Below, in pieces: positions 49,317 through 62,800 of a stretch of DNA of 64,000 nucleotides (position 1 is the first letter of the stretch; each line of letters opens with the position of its first letter). Both the position numbers and the translations under genes were made by a program. The stretch comes from Marthasterias glacialis. Lineage: Eukaryota > Echinodermata > Asteroidea > Forcipulatida > Asteriidae. The notes under the pieces are model-generated. The model worked only from the letters and a program-made list of their open reading frames with translations, ran no database searches and was not told where the DNA came from. The stretch covers positions 13,424,049 to 13,488,048 of the forward strand of contig OU452238.1 in the NCBI GenBank assembly GCA_911728455.2, read 5' to 3'.

Positions 49317-52300
49317 GCTGGCTTCAGTCCAGCACACACGTAGCGGCCTTGGCTATTTTTGACGTACACAGAGCATGGCCGTTTGCACTGGACTCCTTCG
49401 GGGTGTCCTCACTCCGCGGTCCCTGACATCCTCCCTGTTTATCCCACAACCCCAAGACTTGCATTTTCGGAAAGCCCATGAGCAGGGCTTTCCAACAGTG
49501 TCAGACTTGTCAGTTTTCCGCCAATACTTTGGGAGATAGAGCCGTTGCTAAGTCTTGTTTTCACTCTGTTACAGCTTCGTGTACAAAAGTGCCATTAGAC
49601 AGGTGTTTGAAGCGCATTCGGAGCAGCCCCGCTCTCTGGTGGTTTCAAGGCGGAAGATGGCCCTGGCTGGGCGGGAAAACTAGATTTTCGGATGCAGGAC
49701 AATGGCAGCTACCTGCAGGTACAAGAAATTTCTCTCTAGCCTCATTTCTTGTGGAGTTATTGGCCGTGGCGCTGCCGACTTCTTTTTTCGGCGTTTTTTT
49801 TTTTTTTTTTTTTTTTTTTTTCTGGCTTCAGTCCAGCACACACGTAGCGGCCTTGGCTATTGTTGACGTACACAGAGCATGGCCATTTGCTCTTGACATC
49901 TTCGGGGTGTCCTCACTCCGCGGTCCCTGGCATCCTCCCTGTTTATCCCACAACCCCAAGACCGGTATTTTCGGAAAGCCCATGAGCAGGGCTTTTCAAC
50001 AGTGTCAGTCTTGTCAGTTTTCCGCCAATACTTTGGGAGATAGAGCCGTTGCTAAGTCTTGTTTTCACTCTGTTACAGCTTCGTGTACAAAAGTGCCATT
50101 AGACAGGTGTTTGAAGCGCATTCGGAGCAGCCCCGCTCTCTGGTGGTTTCAACGCGGAAGATGGCCCTGGCTGGCCGGGAAAACTAGATTTTCGGATGCA
50201 GGACTATGGCAGCTACCTGCAGGTACAAGAAATTTCTCTCTAGCCCCATTATTTATGGAGTTATTGGCCGTGGCGCTGCCGACTTCTTTTTTCGGCGTTT
50301 TTTTTTTTTTTTTTTTTTTTTTGCTGGCTTCAGTCCAGCACACACGTAGCGGCCTTGGCTATTGTTGACGTACACAGAGCATGGCCGTTTGCACTGGACT
50401 CCTTCGGGGTGTCCTCACTCCGCGGTCCCTGACATCCTCCCTGTTTATCCCACAACCCCAAGACCGGTATTTTCGGAAAGCCCATGAGCAGGGCTTTCCA
50501 ACAGTGTCAGACTGGTCAGTTTTCCGCCATTACTTTGGGAGATAGAGCCGTTGCTAAGTCTTGTTTTCACTCTGTTACAGCTTCGTGTACAAAAGTGCCA
50601 TTAGACAGGTGTTTGAAGCGCATTCGGAGCAGCCCCGCTCTCTGGTGGTTTCAAGGCGGAAGATGGCCCTGGCTGGCCGGGAAAACTAGATTTTCGGATG
50701 CAGGACTATGGCAGCTACCTGCAGGTACAAGAAATTTCTCTCTAGCCCCATTATTTCTGGAGTTATTGGCCGTGGCGCTGCCGACTTCTTTTTTCGGTGT
50801 TTTTTTTTTTTTTTTTTTTTTGCTGGCTTCAGTCCAGCACCCACGTAGCGACCATGGCTATTGTTGACGTACACAGAGCATGGCCATTTGCTCTTGACAT
50901 CTTCGGGGTGTCCTCACTCCGCGGTCCCTGGCATCCTCCCTGTTTATCCCACAACCCCAAGACCGGCATTTTCGGAAATCCCATGAGCAGGGCTTTCCAA
51001 CAGTGTCAGACTTGTCAGTTTTCCGCCAATACTTTGGGAGATAGAGCCGTTGCTAAGTCTTGTTTTCACTCTGTTACAGCTTCGTGTACAAAAGTGCCAT
51101 TAGACAGGTGTTTGAAGCGCATTCGGAGCAGCCCCGCTCTCTGGTGGTTTCAAGGCGGAAGATGGCCCTGGCTGGCCGGGAAAACTAGATTTTCGGATGC
51201 AGGACTATGGCAGCTACCTGCAGGTACAAGAAATTTCTCTCTAGCCCCATTATTTGTGGAGTTATTGGCCGTGGCGCTGCCGACTTCTTTTTTCGGCGTT
51301 TTTTTTTTTTTTTTTTTTGCTGGCTTCAGTCCAGCACACACGTAGCGGTCTTTGCTATTGTTGACGTACACAGAGCATGGCCATTTGCTCTTGACATCTT
51401 CGGGGTGTCCTCACTCCGCGGTCCCTGGCATCCTCCCTGTTTATCCCACAACCCCAAGACCGGCATTTTCGGAAAGCGCATGAGCAGGGCTTTCCAACAG
51501 TGTCAGACTTGTCAGTTTTCCGCCGATACTTTGGGCGATAGAGCCGTTGCTAAGTCTTGTTTTCACTCTGTTACAGCTTCGTGTACAAAAGTGCCATTAG
51601 ACAGGTGTTTGAAGCGCATTCGGAGCAGCCCCGCTCTCTGGTAGTTTCAACAAGGAAGATGGCCCTGGCTGGCCGGGAAAACTAGATTTTCGGATGCAGG
51701 ACTATGGCAGCTACCTGCAGGTACAAGAAATTTCTCTCTAGCCCCATTATTTGTGGAGTTATTGGCCGTGGCGCTGCCAACTTCTTTTTTCGGCGTTTTT
51801 TTTTTTTTTGCTGGCTTCAGTCCAGCACACACGTAGCGGCCTTGGCTATTGTTGACGTACACAGAGCATGGCCATTTGCTCTTGACATCTTCGGGGTGTC
51901 CTCACTCTGCCGTCCCTGGCATCCTCCCTGTTTATCCCACAACCCCAAAACCGGCATTTTCGGAAAGCCCATGAGCAGGGCTTTCCAACAGTGTCAGACT
52001 TGTCAGTTTTCCGCCAATACTTTGGGAGATAGAGCCGTTGCTAAGTCTTGTTTTCACTCTGTTACAGCTTCGTGTACAAAAGTGCCATTAGACAGGTGTT
52101 TGAAGCGCATTCGGAGCAGCCCCGCTCTCTGGTGGTTTCAAGGCGGAAGATGGCCCTGGCTGGCCGGGAAAACTGGATTTTCGGATGCAGGACTATGGCA
52201 GCTACCTGCAGGTACAAGAAATTTCTCTCTAGCCCCATTATTTATGGAGTTATTGGCCGTGGCGCTGCCGACTTCTTTTTTCGGCGTTTTTTTTTTTTTT

Positions 52301-52788
52301 TTTTTTTTTTTTGCTGGCTTCAGTCCAGCACACACGTAGCGGCCTTGTCTATTGTTGACGTACACAGAGCATGGCCATTTGCTCTTGACATCTTCGGGGT
52401 GGCCTCACTCCGCGGTCCCTGGCATCCTCCCTGTTTATCCCACAACCCAAAGACCCAAATTTTCGGAAAGCCCATGAGCAGGGCTTTCCAACAGTGTCAA
52501 ACTTGTCAGTTTTCCGCCAATACTTTGGGAGATAGAGCCGTTGCTAAGTCTTGTTTTCATTCTGTTACAGCTTCGTGTACAAAAGTGCCATTAAACAGGT
52601 GTTTGAAGCGCATTCGGAGCAGCCCCGCTCTAGGGTGGTTTCAAGGCGGAAGATGGCCCTGGCTGGCCGGGAAAACTATATTTTCGGATGCAGGACTATG
52701 GCAGCTACCTGCAGGTACAAGAAATTTCTCTCTAGCCCCATTATTTATGGAGTTATTGGCCGTGGCGCTGCCGACTTCTTTTTTCGGC

Positions 52789-52819
<31 letters not shown>

Positions 52820-53292
52820 GCTTCAGTCCAGCACGTACATAGCGGCCTTGGCCATTGTTGACGTACACAGAGCATGGCCTTTTGCTCTTGACATCTTCGG
52901 GGTGTCCTCACTCCGCGGTCCCTGGCATCCTCCCTGTTTATCCCACAACCCCAAGACCGGCATTTTCGGAAAGCCCATGAGCAGGGCTTTCCAACAGTGT
53001 CAGACTTGTCAGTTTTTCGCCAATACTTTGGGAGATAGAGCCGTTGCTAAGTCTTGTTTTCACTCTGTTACAGCTTCGTGTACAAAAGCGCCATTAGACA
53101 GGTGTTTGAAGCGCATTCGGAGCAGCCCCGCTCTCTGGTGGTTTCAACGCGGAAGATGGCCCTGGCTGGCCGGGAAAGCTATATTTTCGGATGCAGGACT
53201 ATGGAAGCTACCTGCAGGTACAAGAAATTTCTCTCTAGCCCCATTATTTGTGGAGTTTTTGGCCGTGGCGCTGCCGATTTCTTTTTTCGGCG

Positions 53293-53320
<28 letters not shown>
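49317..53320. repeat. Satellite block of heterogeneous monomers
   Basis: Monomers start at 49317, 49821, 50323, 50822, 51319, 51810, 52313 and 52816. Monomers 49317 and 50323 are second class and share GGACTCCTTCGGGG, which is 1,006 bp apart. Monomer 49821 begins TCTGG instead of GCTGG. Monomer 50822 carries GGAAATCCCATGAG, the marker of the C-type units found further right. Monomer 52313 has unusual three-base patches near 52456-52458 and 52632-52633. Monomer 52816 begins with CACGTACATAGC and monomer 53321 with CACGCACATAGC, both CpG-type changes of CACACGTAGC. No regular higher-order period is evident. Confidence 0.84.
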
Positions 53321-53324
<4 letters not shown>

Positions 53325-53796
53325 GCTTCAGTCCAGCACGCACATAGCGGCCTTGGCTATTGTTGACGTACACAGAGCATGGCCATTTGCTCTTGACATC
53401 TTCGGGGTGTCCTCACTCCGCGGTCCCTGGCATCCTCCCTGTTTATCCCACAACCCCAAGACCGGCATTTTCGGAAAGCCCATGAGCAGGGCTTACCAAC
53501 AGTGTCAGACTTGTCAGTTTTCCGCCAATACTTTGGGAGATAGAGCCGTTGCTAAGTCTTGTTTTCACTCTGTTACAGCTTCGTGTACAAAAGTGCCATT
53601 AGACAGGTGTTTGAAGCGCATTCGGAGCAGCCCCGCTCTCTGGTCGTTTCAACGCGGAAGATGGCCCTGGCTGGCCGGGAAAACTAGATTTTCGGATGCA
53701 GGACTATGGCAGCTACCTGCAGGTACAAGAAATTTCACTCTAGCCCCATTATTTATGGAGTTATTGGCCGTGGCGCTTCCGACTTCTTTTTTCGGC

Positions 53797-53831
<35 letters not shown>

Positions 53832-54795
53832 GCTTCAGTCCAGCACACACGTAGCGGCCTTGGCTATTGTTGACGTAAACAGAGCATGGCCATTTGCTCT
53901 TGAAATCTTCGGGGTGTCCTCACTCCGCGGTCCCTGGCATCCTCCCTGTTTATCCCACAACCCTGAGACCGGCATTTTTGGAAAGCCCATGAGCGGGGCT
54001 TTCCAACAGTGTCAGACTTGTCAGTTTTCCGCCAATACTTTGGGAGATAGAGCCGTTGCTAAGTTTTGTTTTCACTCTGTTACAGCTTTGTGTACAAAAG
54101 TGCCATTAGACAGGTGTTTGAAGCGCATTCGGAGCAGCCCCGCTCTCTGGTGGTTTCAAGGCGGAAGATGGCCCTGGCTGGCCGGGAAAACTAGATTTTC
54201 GGATGCAGGACTATGGCAGCTACCTGCAGGTACAAGAAATTTCTCTCTAGCCCATTATTTGTGGAGTTATTGGCCGTGGCGCTGCCGACTTCTTTTTTCG
54301 GCGTTTTTTTTTTCTTTTGCTGGCTTCAGTCCAGCACACACGTAGCGGCCTTGGCTATTGTTGACGTACACAGAGCATGGCCATTTGCTCTTGACATCTT
54401 CGGGGTGTCCTCACTCCGCGGTCCCTGGCATCCTCCCTGTTTATCCCACAACCCCAAGACCGGCATTTTCGGAAAGCCCATGAGCAGGGCTTACCAACAG
54501 TGTCAGACTTGTCAGTTTTCCGCCAATACTTTGGGAGATAGAGCCGTTGCTAAGTCTTGTTTTCACTCTGTTACAGCTTCGTGTACAAAAGTGCCATTAG
54601 ACAGGTGTTTGAAGCGCATTCGGAGCAGCCCCGCTCTCTGGTCGTTTCAACGCGGAAGATGGCCCTGGCTGGCCGGGAAAACTAGATTTTCGGATGCAGG
54701 ACTATGGCAGCTACCTGCAGGTACAAGAAATTTCACTCTAGCCCCATTATTTATGGAGTTATTGGCCGTGGCGCTTCCGACTTCTTTTTTCGGCG

Positions 54796-54828
<33 letters not shown>

Positions 54829-55314
54829 GCTTCAGTCCAGCACACACGTAGCGGCCTTGGCTATTGTTGACGTAAACAGAGCATGGCCATTTGCTCTTGA
54901 AATCTTCGGGGTGTCCTCACTCCGCGGTCCCTGGCATCCTCCCTGTTTATCCCACAACCCTGAGACCGGCATTTTTGGAAAGCCCATGAGCGGGGCTTTC
55001 CAACAGTGTCAGACTTGTCAGTTTTCCGCCAATACTTTGGGAGATAGAGCCGTTGCTAAGTTTTGTTTTCACTCTGTTACAGCTTTGTGTACAAAAGTGC
55101 CATTAGACAGGTGTTTGAAGCGCATTCGGAGCAGCCCCGCTCTCTGGTGGTTTCAAGGCGGAAGATGGCCCTGGCTGGCCGGGAAAACTAGATTTTCGGA
55201 TGCAGGACTATTGCAGCTACCTGCAGGTACAAGAAATTTCTCTCTAGCCCATTATTTGTGGAGTTATTGGCCGTGGCGCTGCCGACTTCTTTTTTCGGCG
55301 TTTTTTTTTCTTTT
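53321..55314. repeat. Satellite block: two copies of an A-B dimer HOR (~998 bp)
   Basis: Monomers start at 53321 (A), 53828 (B), 54319 (A) and 54825 (B), with copy offsets of 998 and 997 bp. A units carry GGGCTTACCAACAG, CTCTGGTCGTTTC and a GCGCTTCCGAC end. B units carry GACGTAAACAGAGC, CTCTTGAAATC, CAACCCTGAGACC, ATGAGCGGGGC, AAGTTTTG and AGCTTTGTG, and end with a one-base loss in CTAGCCCATTATTTG. The large set of linked private variants makes these two types easy to trace, and they recur to the right edge of the window. A-unit stems are broken (GGGCTTACC), whereas B units change only the loop base. Confidence 0.9.
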
Positions 55315-56784
55315 GCTGGCTTCAGTCCAGCACACACGTAGCGGCCTTGGCTATTGTTGACGTACACAGAGCATGGCCATTTGCTCTTGACATCTTCGGG
55401 GTGTCCTCACTCCGCGGTCCCTGGCATCCTCCCTGTTTATCCCACAACCCCAAGACCGGCATTTTCGGAAATCCCATGAGCAGGGCTTTCCAACAGTGTC
55501 AGACTTGTCAGTTTTCCGCCAATACTTTGGGAGATAGAGCCGTTGCTAAGTCTTGTTTTCACTCTGTTACAGCTTCGTGTACAAAAGTGCCATTAGACAG
55601 GTGTTTGAAGCGCATTCGGAGCAGCCCCGCTCTCTGGTGGTTTCAACGCGGAAGATGGCCCTGGCTGGCCGGGAAAACTAAATTTTCGGATGCAGGACTA
55701 TGGCAGCTACCTGCAGGTACAAGAAATTTCTCTCTAGCCCCATTATTTGTGGACTTATTGGCTGTGGCGCTGCCGACTTCTTTTTTCGGCGTTTTTTTTT
55801 TTTTTCTTTTGCTGGCTTCAGTCCAGCACACACGTAGCGGCCTTGGCTATTGTTGACGTACACAGAGCATGGCCGTTTGCACTGGACTTCTTCGGGGTGG
55901 CCTCACTCTGCGGTCCCTGACATCCTCCCTGTTTATCCCACAACCCCAAGACCGGCATTTTCGGAAAGCCCATGAGCAGGGCTTTCCAACAGTGTCAGAC
56001 TTGTCAGTTTTCCGCCAATACTTTGGGAGATAGAGCCGTTGCTAAGTCTTGTTTTCACTCTGTTACAGCTTCGTGTACAAACGTGCCATTAGACAGGTGT
56101 TTGTAGCGCATTCGGAGCAGCCCCGCTCTCTGGTGGTTTCAAGGCGGAAGATGGCCCTGGCTGGCCGGGAAAACTAGATTTTCGGATGCAGGACTATGGC
56201 AGCTACCTGCAGGTACAAGAAATTTCTCTCTAGCCCCATTATTTGTGGAGTTATTGGCCGTGGCGCTGCCGACTTCTTTTTTCGGCGTTTTTTTTTTTTT
56301 TTTTTTTGCTGGCTTCAGTCCAGCACACACGTAGCGGCCTTGGCTATTGTTGACGTACACAGAGCATGGCCATTTGCTCTTGACATCTTCGGGGTGTCCT
56401 CACTCCGCGGTCCCTGGCATCCTCCCTGTTTATCCCACAACCCCAAGACCGGCATTTTCGGAAAGCCCATGAGCAGGGCTTACCAACAGTGTCAGACTTG
56501 TCAGTTTTCCGCAAATACTTTGGGAGATAGAGCCGTTGCTAAGTCTTGTTTTCACTCTGTTACAGCTTCGTGTACAAAAGTGCCATTAGACAGGTGTTTG
56601 AAGCGCATTCGGAGCAGCCCCGCTCTCTGGTCGTTTCAACGCGGAAGATGGCCCTGGCTGGCCGGGAAAACTAGATTTTCGGATGCAGGACTATGGCAGC
56701 TACCTGCAGGTACAAGAAATTTCTCTCTAGCCCCATTATTTGTGGAGTTATTGGCCGTGGCGCTTCCGACTTCTTTTTTCGGCG

Positions 56785-56817
<33 letters not shown>

Positions 56818-57290
56818 GCTTCAGTCCAGCACACACGTAGCGGCCTTGGCTATTGTTGACGTACACAGAGCATGGCCATTTGCTCTTGACATCTTCGGGG
56901 TGTCCTCACTCCGCGGTCCCTGGCATCCTCCCTGTTTATCCCACAACCCCAAGACCGGCATTTTCGGAAAGCCCATGAGCAGGGCTTACCAACAGTGTCA
57001 GACTTGTCAGTTTTCCGCCAATACTTTGGGAGATAGAGCCGTTGCTAAGTCTTGTTTTCACTCTGTTACAGCTTCGTGTACAAAAGTGCCATTAGACAGG
57101 TGTTTGAAGCGCATTCGGAGCAGCCCCGCTCTCTGGTCGTTTCAACGCGGAAGATGGCCCTGGCTGGCCGGGAAAACTAGATTTTCGGATGCAGGACTAT
57201 GGCAGCTACCTGCAGGTACAAGAAATTTCTCTCTAGCCCCATTATTTGTGGAGTTATTGGCCGTGGCGCTTCCGACTTCTTTTTTCGGCG

Positions 57291-57322
<32 letters not shown>

Positions 57323-58293
57323 GCTTCAGTCCAGCACACACGTAGCGGCCTTGGCTATTGTTGACGTAAACAGAGCATGGCCATTTGCTCTTGAAATCTT
57401 CGGGGTGTCCTCACTCCGCGGTCCCTGGCATCCTCCCTGTTTATCCCACAACCCTGAGACCGGCATTTTTTGAAAGCCCATGAGCGGGGCTTTCCAACAG
57501 TGTCAGACTTGTCAGTTTTCCGCCAATACTTTGGGAGATAGAGCCGTTGCTAAGTTTTGTTTTCACTCTGTTACAGCTTTGTGTACAAAAGTGCCATTAG
57601 ACAGGTGTTTGAAGCGCATTCGGAGCAGCCCCGCTCTCTGGTGGTTTCAAGGCGGAAGATGGCCCTGGCTGGCCGGGAAAACTAGATTTTCGGATGCAGG
57701 ACTATGGCAGCTACCTGCAGGTACAAGAAATTTCTCTCTAGCCCATTATTTGTGGAGTTATTGGCCGTGGCGCTGCCGACTTCTTTTTTCGGCGTTTTTT
57801 TTTTTTTTTTTTTTTTGCTGGCTTCAGTCCAGCACACACGTAGCGGCCTTGGCTATTGTTGACGTACACAGAGCATGGCCATTTGCTCTTGACATCTTCG
57901 GGGTGTCCTCACTCCGCGGTCCCTGGCATCCTCCCTGTTTATCCCACAACCCCAAGACCGGCATTTTCGGAAAGCCCATGAGCAGGGCTTACCAACAGTG
58001 TCAGACTTGTCAGTTTTCCGCCAATACTTTGGGAGATAGAGCCGTTGCTAAGTCTTGTTTTCACTCTGTTACAGCTTCGTGTACAAAAGTGCCATTAGAC
58101 AGGTGTTTGAAGCGCATTCGGAGCAGCCCCGCTCTCTGGTCGTTTCAACGCGGAAGATGGCCCTGGCTGGCCGGGAAAACTAGATTTTCGGATGCAGGAC
58201 TATGGCAGCTACCTGCAGGTACAAGAAATTTCTCTCTAGCCCCATTATTTGTGGAGTTATTGGCCGTGGCGCTTCCGACTTCTTTTTTCGGCG

Positions 58294-58325
<32 letters not shown>

Positions 58326-58819
58326 GCTTCAGTCCAGCACACACGTAGCGGCCTTGGCTATTGTTGACGTAAACAGAGCATGGCCATTTGCTCTTGAAAT
58401 CTTCGGGGTGTCCTCACTCCGCGGTCCCTGGCATCCTCCCTGTTTATCCCACAACCCTGAGACCGGCATTTTTGGAAAGCCCATGAGCGGGGCTTTCCAA
58501 CAGTGTCAGACTTGTCAGTTTTCCGCCAATACTTTGGGAGATAGAGCCGTTGCTAAGTTTTGTTTTCACTCTGTTACAGCTTTGTGTACAAAAGTGCCAT
58601 TAGACAGGTGTTTGAAGCGCATTCGGAGCAGCCCCGCTCTCTGGTGGTTTCAAGGCGGAAGATGGCCCTGGCTGGCCGGGAAAACTAGATTTTCGGATGC
58701 AGGACTATGGCAGCTACCTGCAGGTACAAGAAATTTCTCTCTAGCCCATTATTTGTGGAGTTATTGGCCGTGGCGCTGCCGACTTCTTTTTTCGGCGTTT
58801 TTTTTTTTTTTTTTTTTTT
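55315..58819. repeat. Satellite block: monomer order C-E-A-A-B-A-B
   Basis: Monomers start at 55315 (C), 55811 (E), 56308 (A), 56814 (A), 57319 (B), 57817 (A) and 58322 (B). C is marked by GGAAATCCCATGAG. E is marked by second-class sequence with ACAAACGTGCC and GTTTGTAGCGC. The pairs 56814-57319 and 57817-58322 repeat at 1003 bp. Monomer 57319 has a private CATTTTTTGAAAGCCC variant of the B form. Compared with the C-D-E-A-B order further right, this block lacks a D between C and E and has an extra A and an extra A-B pair. That is what unequal exchange at monomer register would leave. Confidence 0.88.
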
Positions 58820-59799
58820 GCTGGCTTCAGTCCAGCACACACGTAGCGGCCTTGGCTATTGTTGACGTACACAGAGCATGGCCATTTGCTCTTGACATCT
58901 TCGGGGTGTCCTCACTCCGCGGTCCCTGGCATCCTCCCTGTTTATCCCACAACCCCAAGAACGGCATTTTCGGAAATCCCATGAGCAGGGCTTTCCAACA
59001 GTGTCAGACTTGTCAGTTTTCCGCCAATACTTTGGGAGATAGAGCCGTTGCTAAGTCTTGTTTTCACTCTGTTACAGCTTCGTGTACAAAAGTGCCATTA
59101 GACAGGAGTTTGAAGCGCATTCGGAGCAGCCCCGCTCTCTGGTGGTTTCAACAAGGAAGATGGCCCTGGCTGGCCGGGAAAACTAGATTTTCGGATGCAG
59201 GACTATGGCAGCTACCTGCAGGTACAAGAAATTTCTCTCTAGCCCCATTATTTGTGGAGTTGTTGGCCGTGGCGCTGCCGACTTCTTTTTTCGGCGTTTT
59301 TTTTTTTTTTTTTTTTTTTTTTGCTGGCTTCAGTCCAGCACACACGTAGCGGCCTTGACTATTGTTGACGTACACAGAGCATGGCCATTTGCTCTTGACA
59401 TCTTCGGGGTGGCCTCACTCCGCGGTCCCTGGCATCCTCCCTGTTTATCCCACAACCCCAAGACCGGCATTTTCGGAAAGCCCATGAGCAGGGCTTTCCA
59501 ACAGTGTCAGACTTGTCAGTTTTCCGCCAATACTTTGGGAGATAGAGCCGTTGCTAAGTCTTGTTTTCACTCTGTTACAGCTTCGTGTACAAAAGTGCCA
59601 TTAGACAGGTGTTTGAAGCGCATTCGGAGCAGCCCCGCTCTCTGGAGGTTTCAAGGCGGAAGATGGCCCTGGCTGGCTGGGAAAACTAGATTTTCGGATG
59701 CAGGACTATGGCAGCTACCTGCAGGTACAAGTAATTTCTCTGTAGCCCCATTATTTGTGGAGTTATTGGCCGTGGCGCTGCCGACTTCTTTTTTCAGCG

Positions 59800-59832
<33 letters not shown>

Positions 59833-62800
59833 GCTTCAGTCCAGCACACACGTAGCGGCCTTGGCTATTGTTGACGTACACAGAGCATGGCCGTTTGCAC
59901 TGGACTTCTTCGGGGTGTCCTCACTCTGCGGTCCCTGACATCCTCCCTGTTTATCCCACAACCCCAAGACCGGCATTTTCGGAAAGCCCATGAGCGGGGC
60001 TTTCCAACAGTGTCAGACTTGTCAGTTTTCCGCCAATACTTTGGGAGATAGAGCCGTTTTTAATTTTTTTTTTAACTCTGTTACAGCTTCGTGTACAAAC
60101 GTGCCATTAGACAGGTGTTTGTAGCGCATTCGGAGCAGCCCCGCTCTCTGGTGGTTTCAAGGCGGAAGATGGCCCTGGCTGGCCGGGAAAACTAGATTTT
60201 CGGATGCAGGACTATGGCAGCTACCTGCAGGTACAAGAAATTTCTCTCTAGCCCCATTATTTGTGGAGTTATTGGCCGTGGCGCTGCCGACTTCTTTTTT
60301 CGGCGTTTTTTTTTTTTTTTTTTTGCTGGCTTCAGTCCAGCACACACGTAGCGGCCTTGGCTATTGTTGACGTACACAGAGCATGGCCATTTGCTCTTGA
60401 CATCTTCGGGGTGTCCTCACTCCGCGGTCCCTGGCATCCTCCCTGTTTATCCCACAACCCCAAGACCGGCATTTTCGGAAAGCCCATGAGCAGGGCTTAC
60501 CAACAGTGTCAGACTTGTCAGTTTTCCGCCAGTACTTTGGGAGATAGAGCCGTTGCTAAGTCTTGTTTTCACTCTGTTACAGCTTCGTGTACAAAAGTGC
60601 CATTAGACAGGTGTTTGAAGCGCATTCGGAGCAGCCCCGCTCTCTGGTCGTTTCAACGCGGAAGATGGCCCTGGCTGGCCGGGAAAACTAGATTTTCGGA
60701 TGCAGGACTATGGCAGCTACCTGCAGGTACAAGAAATTTCTCTCTAGCCCCATTATTTGTGGAGTTATTGGCCGTGGCGCTTCCGACTTCTTTTTTCGGC
60801 GTTTTTTTTTTTTTTTTTTTTCTTTTTTTGCTGGCGACAGTCCAGCACACACGTAGCGGCCTTGGCTATTGTTGACGTAAACAGAGCATGGCCATTTGCT
60901 CTTGAAATCTTCGGGGTGTCCTCACTCCGCGGTCCCTGGCATCCTCCCTGTTTATCCCACAACCCTGAGACCGGCATTTTTGGAAAGCCCATGAGCGGGG
61001 CTTTCCAACAGTGTCAGACTTGTCAGTTTTCCGCCAATACTTTGGGAGATAGAGCCGTTGCTAAGTTTTGTTTTCACTCTGTTACAGCTTTGTGTACAAA
61101 AGTGCCATTAGACAGGTGTTTGAAGCGCATTCGGAGCAGCCCCGCTCTCTGGTGGTTTCAAGGCGGAAGATGGCCCTGGCTGGCCGGGAAAACTAGATTT
61201 TCGGATGCAGGACTATGGCAGCTACCTGCAGGTACAAGAAATTTCTCTCTAGCCCATTATTTGTGAAGTTATTGGCCGTGGCGCTGCCGACTTCTTTTTT
61301 CGGCGTTTTTTTTTTTTTTTTTTTTTGCTGGCTTCAGTCCAGCACACACGTAGCGGCCTTGGCTATTGTTGACGTACACAGAGCATGGCCATTTGCTCTT
61401 GACATCTTCGGGGTGTCCTCACTCCGCGGTCCCTGGCATCCTCCCTGTTTATCCCACAACCCCAAGACCGGCATTTTCGGAAATCCCATGAGCAGGGCTT
61501 TCCAACAGTGTCAGACTTGTCAGTTTTCCGCCAATACTGTGGGAGATAGAGCCGTTGCTAAGTCTTGTTTTCACTCTGTTACAGCTTCGTGTACAAAAGT
61601 GCCATTAGACAGGTGTTTGAAGCGCATTCGGAGCAGCCCCGCTCTCTGGTGGTTTCAACAAGGAAGATGGCCCTGGCTGGCCGGGAAAACTAGATTTTCG
61701 GATGCAGGACTATGGCAGCTACCTGCAGGTACAAGAAATTTCTCTCTAGCCCCATTATTTGTGGAGTTATTGGCCGTGGCGCTGCCGACTTCTTTTTTCG
61801 GCGTTTTTTTTTTTTTTTTTTTTTTTTGCTGGCTTCAGTCCAGCACACACGTAGCGGCCTTGACTATTGTTGACGTACACAGAGCATGGCCATTTGCTCT
61901 TGACATCTTCGGGGTGGCCTCACTCCGCGGTCCCTGGCATCCTCCCTGTTTATCCCACAACCCCAAGACCGGCATTTTCGGAAAGCCCATGAGCAGGGCT
62001 TTCCAACAGTGTCAGACTTGTCAGTTTTCCGCCAATACTTTGGGAGATAGAGCCGTTGCTAAGTCTTGTTTTCACTCTGTTACAGCTTCGTGTACAAAAG
62101 TGCCATTAGACAGGTGTTTGAAGCGCATTCGGAGCAGCCCCGCTCTCTGGAGGTTTCAAGGCGGAAGATGGCCCTGGCTGGCTGGGAAAACTAGATTTTC
62201 GGATGCAGGACTATGGCAGCTACCTGCAGGTACAAGTAATTTCTCTGTAGCCCCATTATTTGTGGAGTTATTGGCCGTGGCGCTGCCGACTTCTTTTTTC
62301 AGCGTTTTTTTTTGTTTTTTTTGTTTTTGTTTTTGCTGGCTTCAGTCCAGCACACACGTAGCGGCCTTGGCTATTGTTGACGTACACAGAGCATGGCCGT
62401 TTGCACTGGACTTCTTCGGGGTGTCCTCACTCTGCGGTCCCTGACATCCTCCCTGTTTATCCCACAACCCCAAGACCGGCATTTTCGGAAAGCCCATGAG
62501 CAGGGCTTTCCAACAGTGTCAGACTTGTCAGTTTTCCGCCAATACTTTGGGAGATAGAGCTGTTGCTAAGTCTTGTTTTCACTCTGTTACAGCTTCGTGT
62601 ACAAACGTGCCATTAGACAGGTGTTTGTAGCGCATTCGGAGCAGCCCCGCTCTCTGGTAGTTTCAAGGCGGAAGATGGCCCTGGCTGGCCGGGAAAACTA
62701 GATTTTCGGATGCAGGACTATGGCAGCTACCTGTAGGTACAAGAAATTTCTCTCTAGCCCCATTATTTGTGGAGTTATTGGCCGTGGCGCTGCCGACTTC

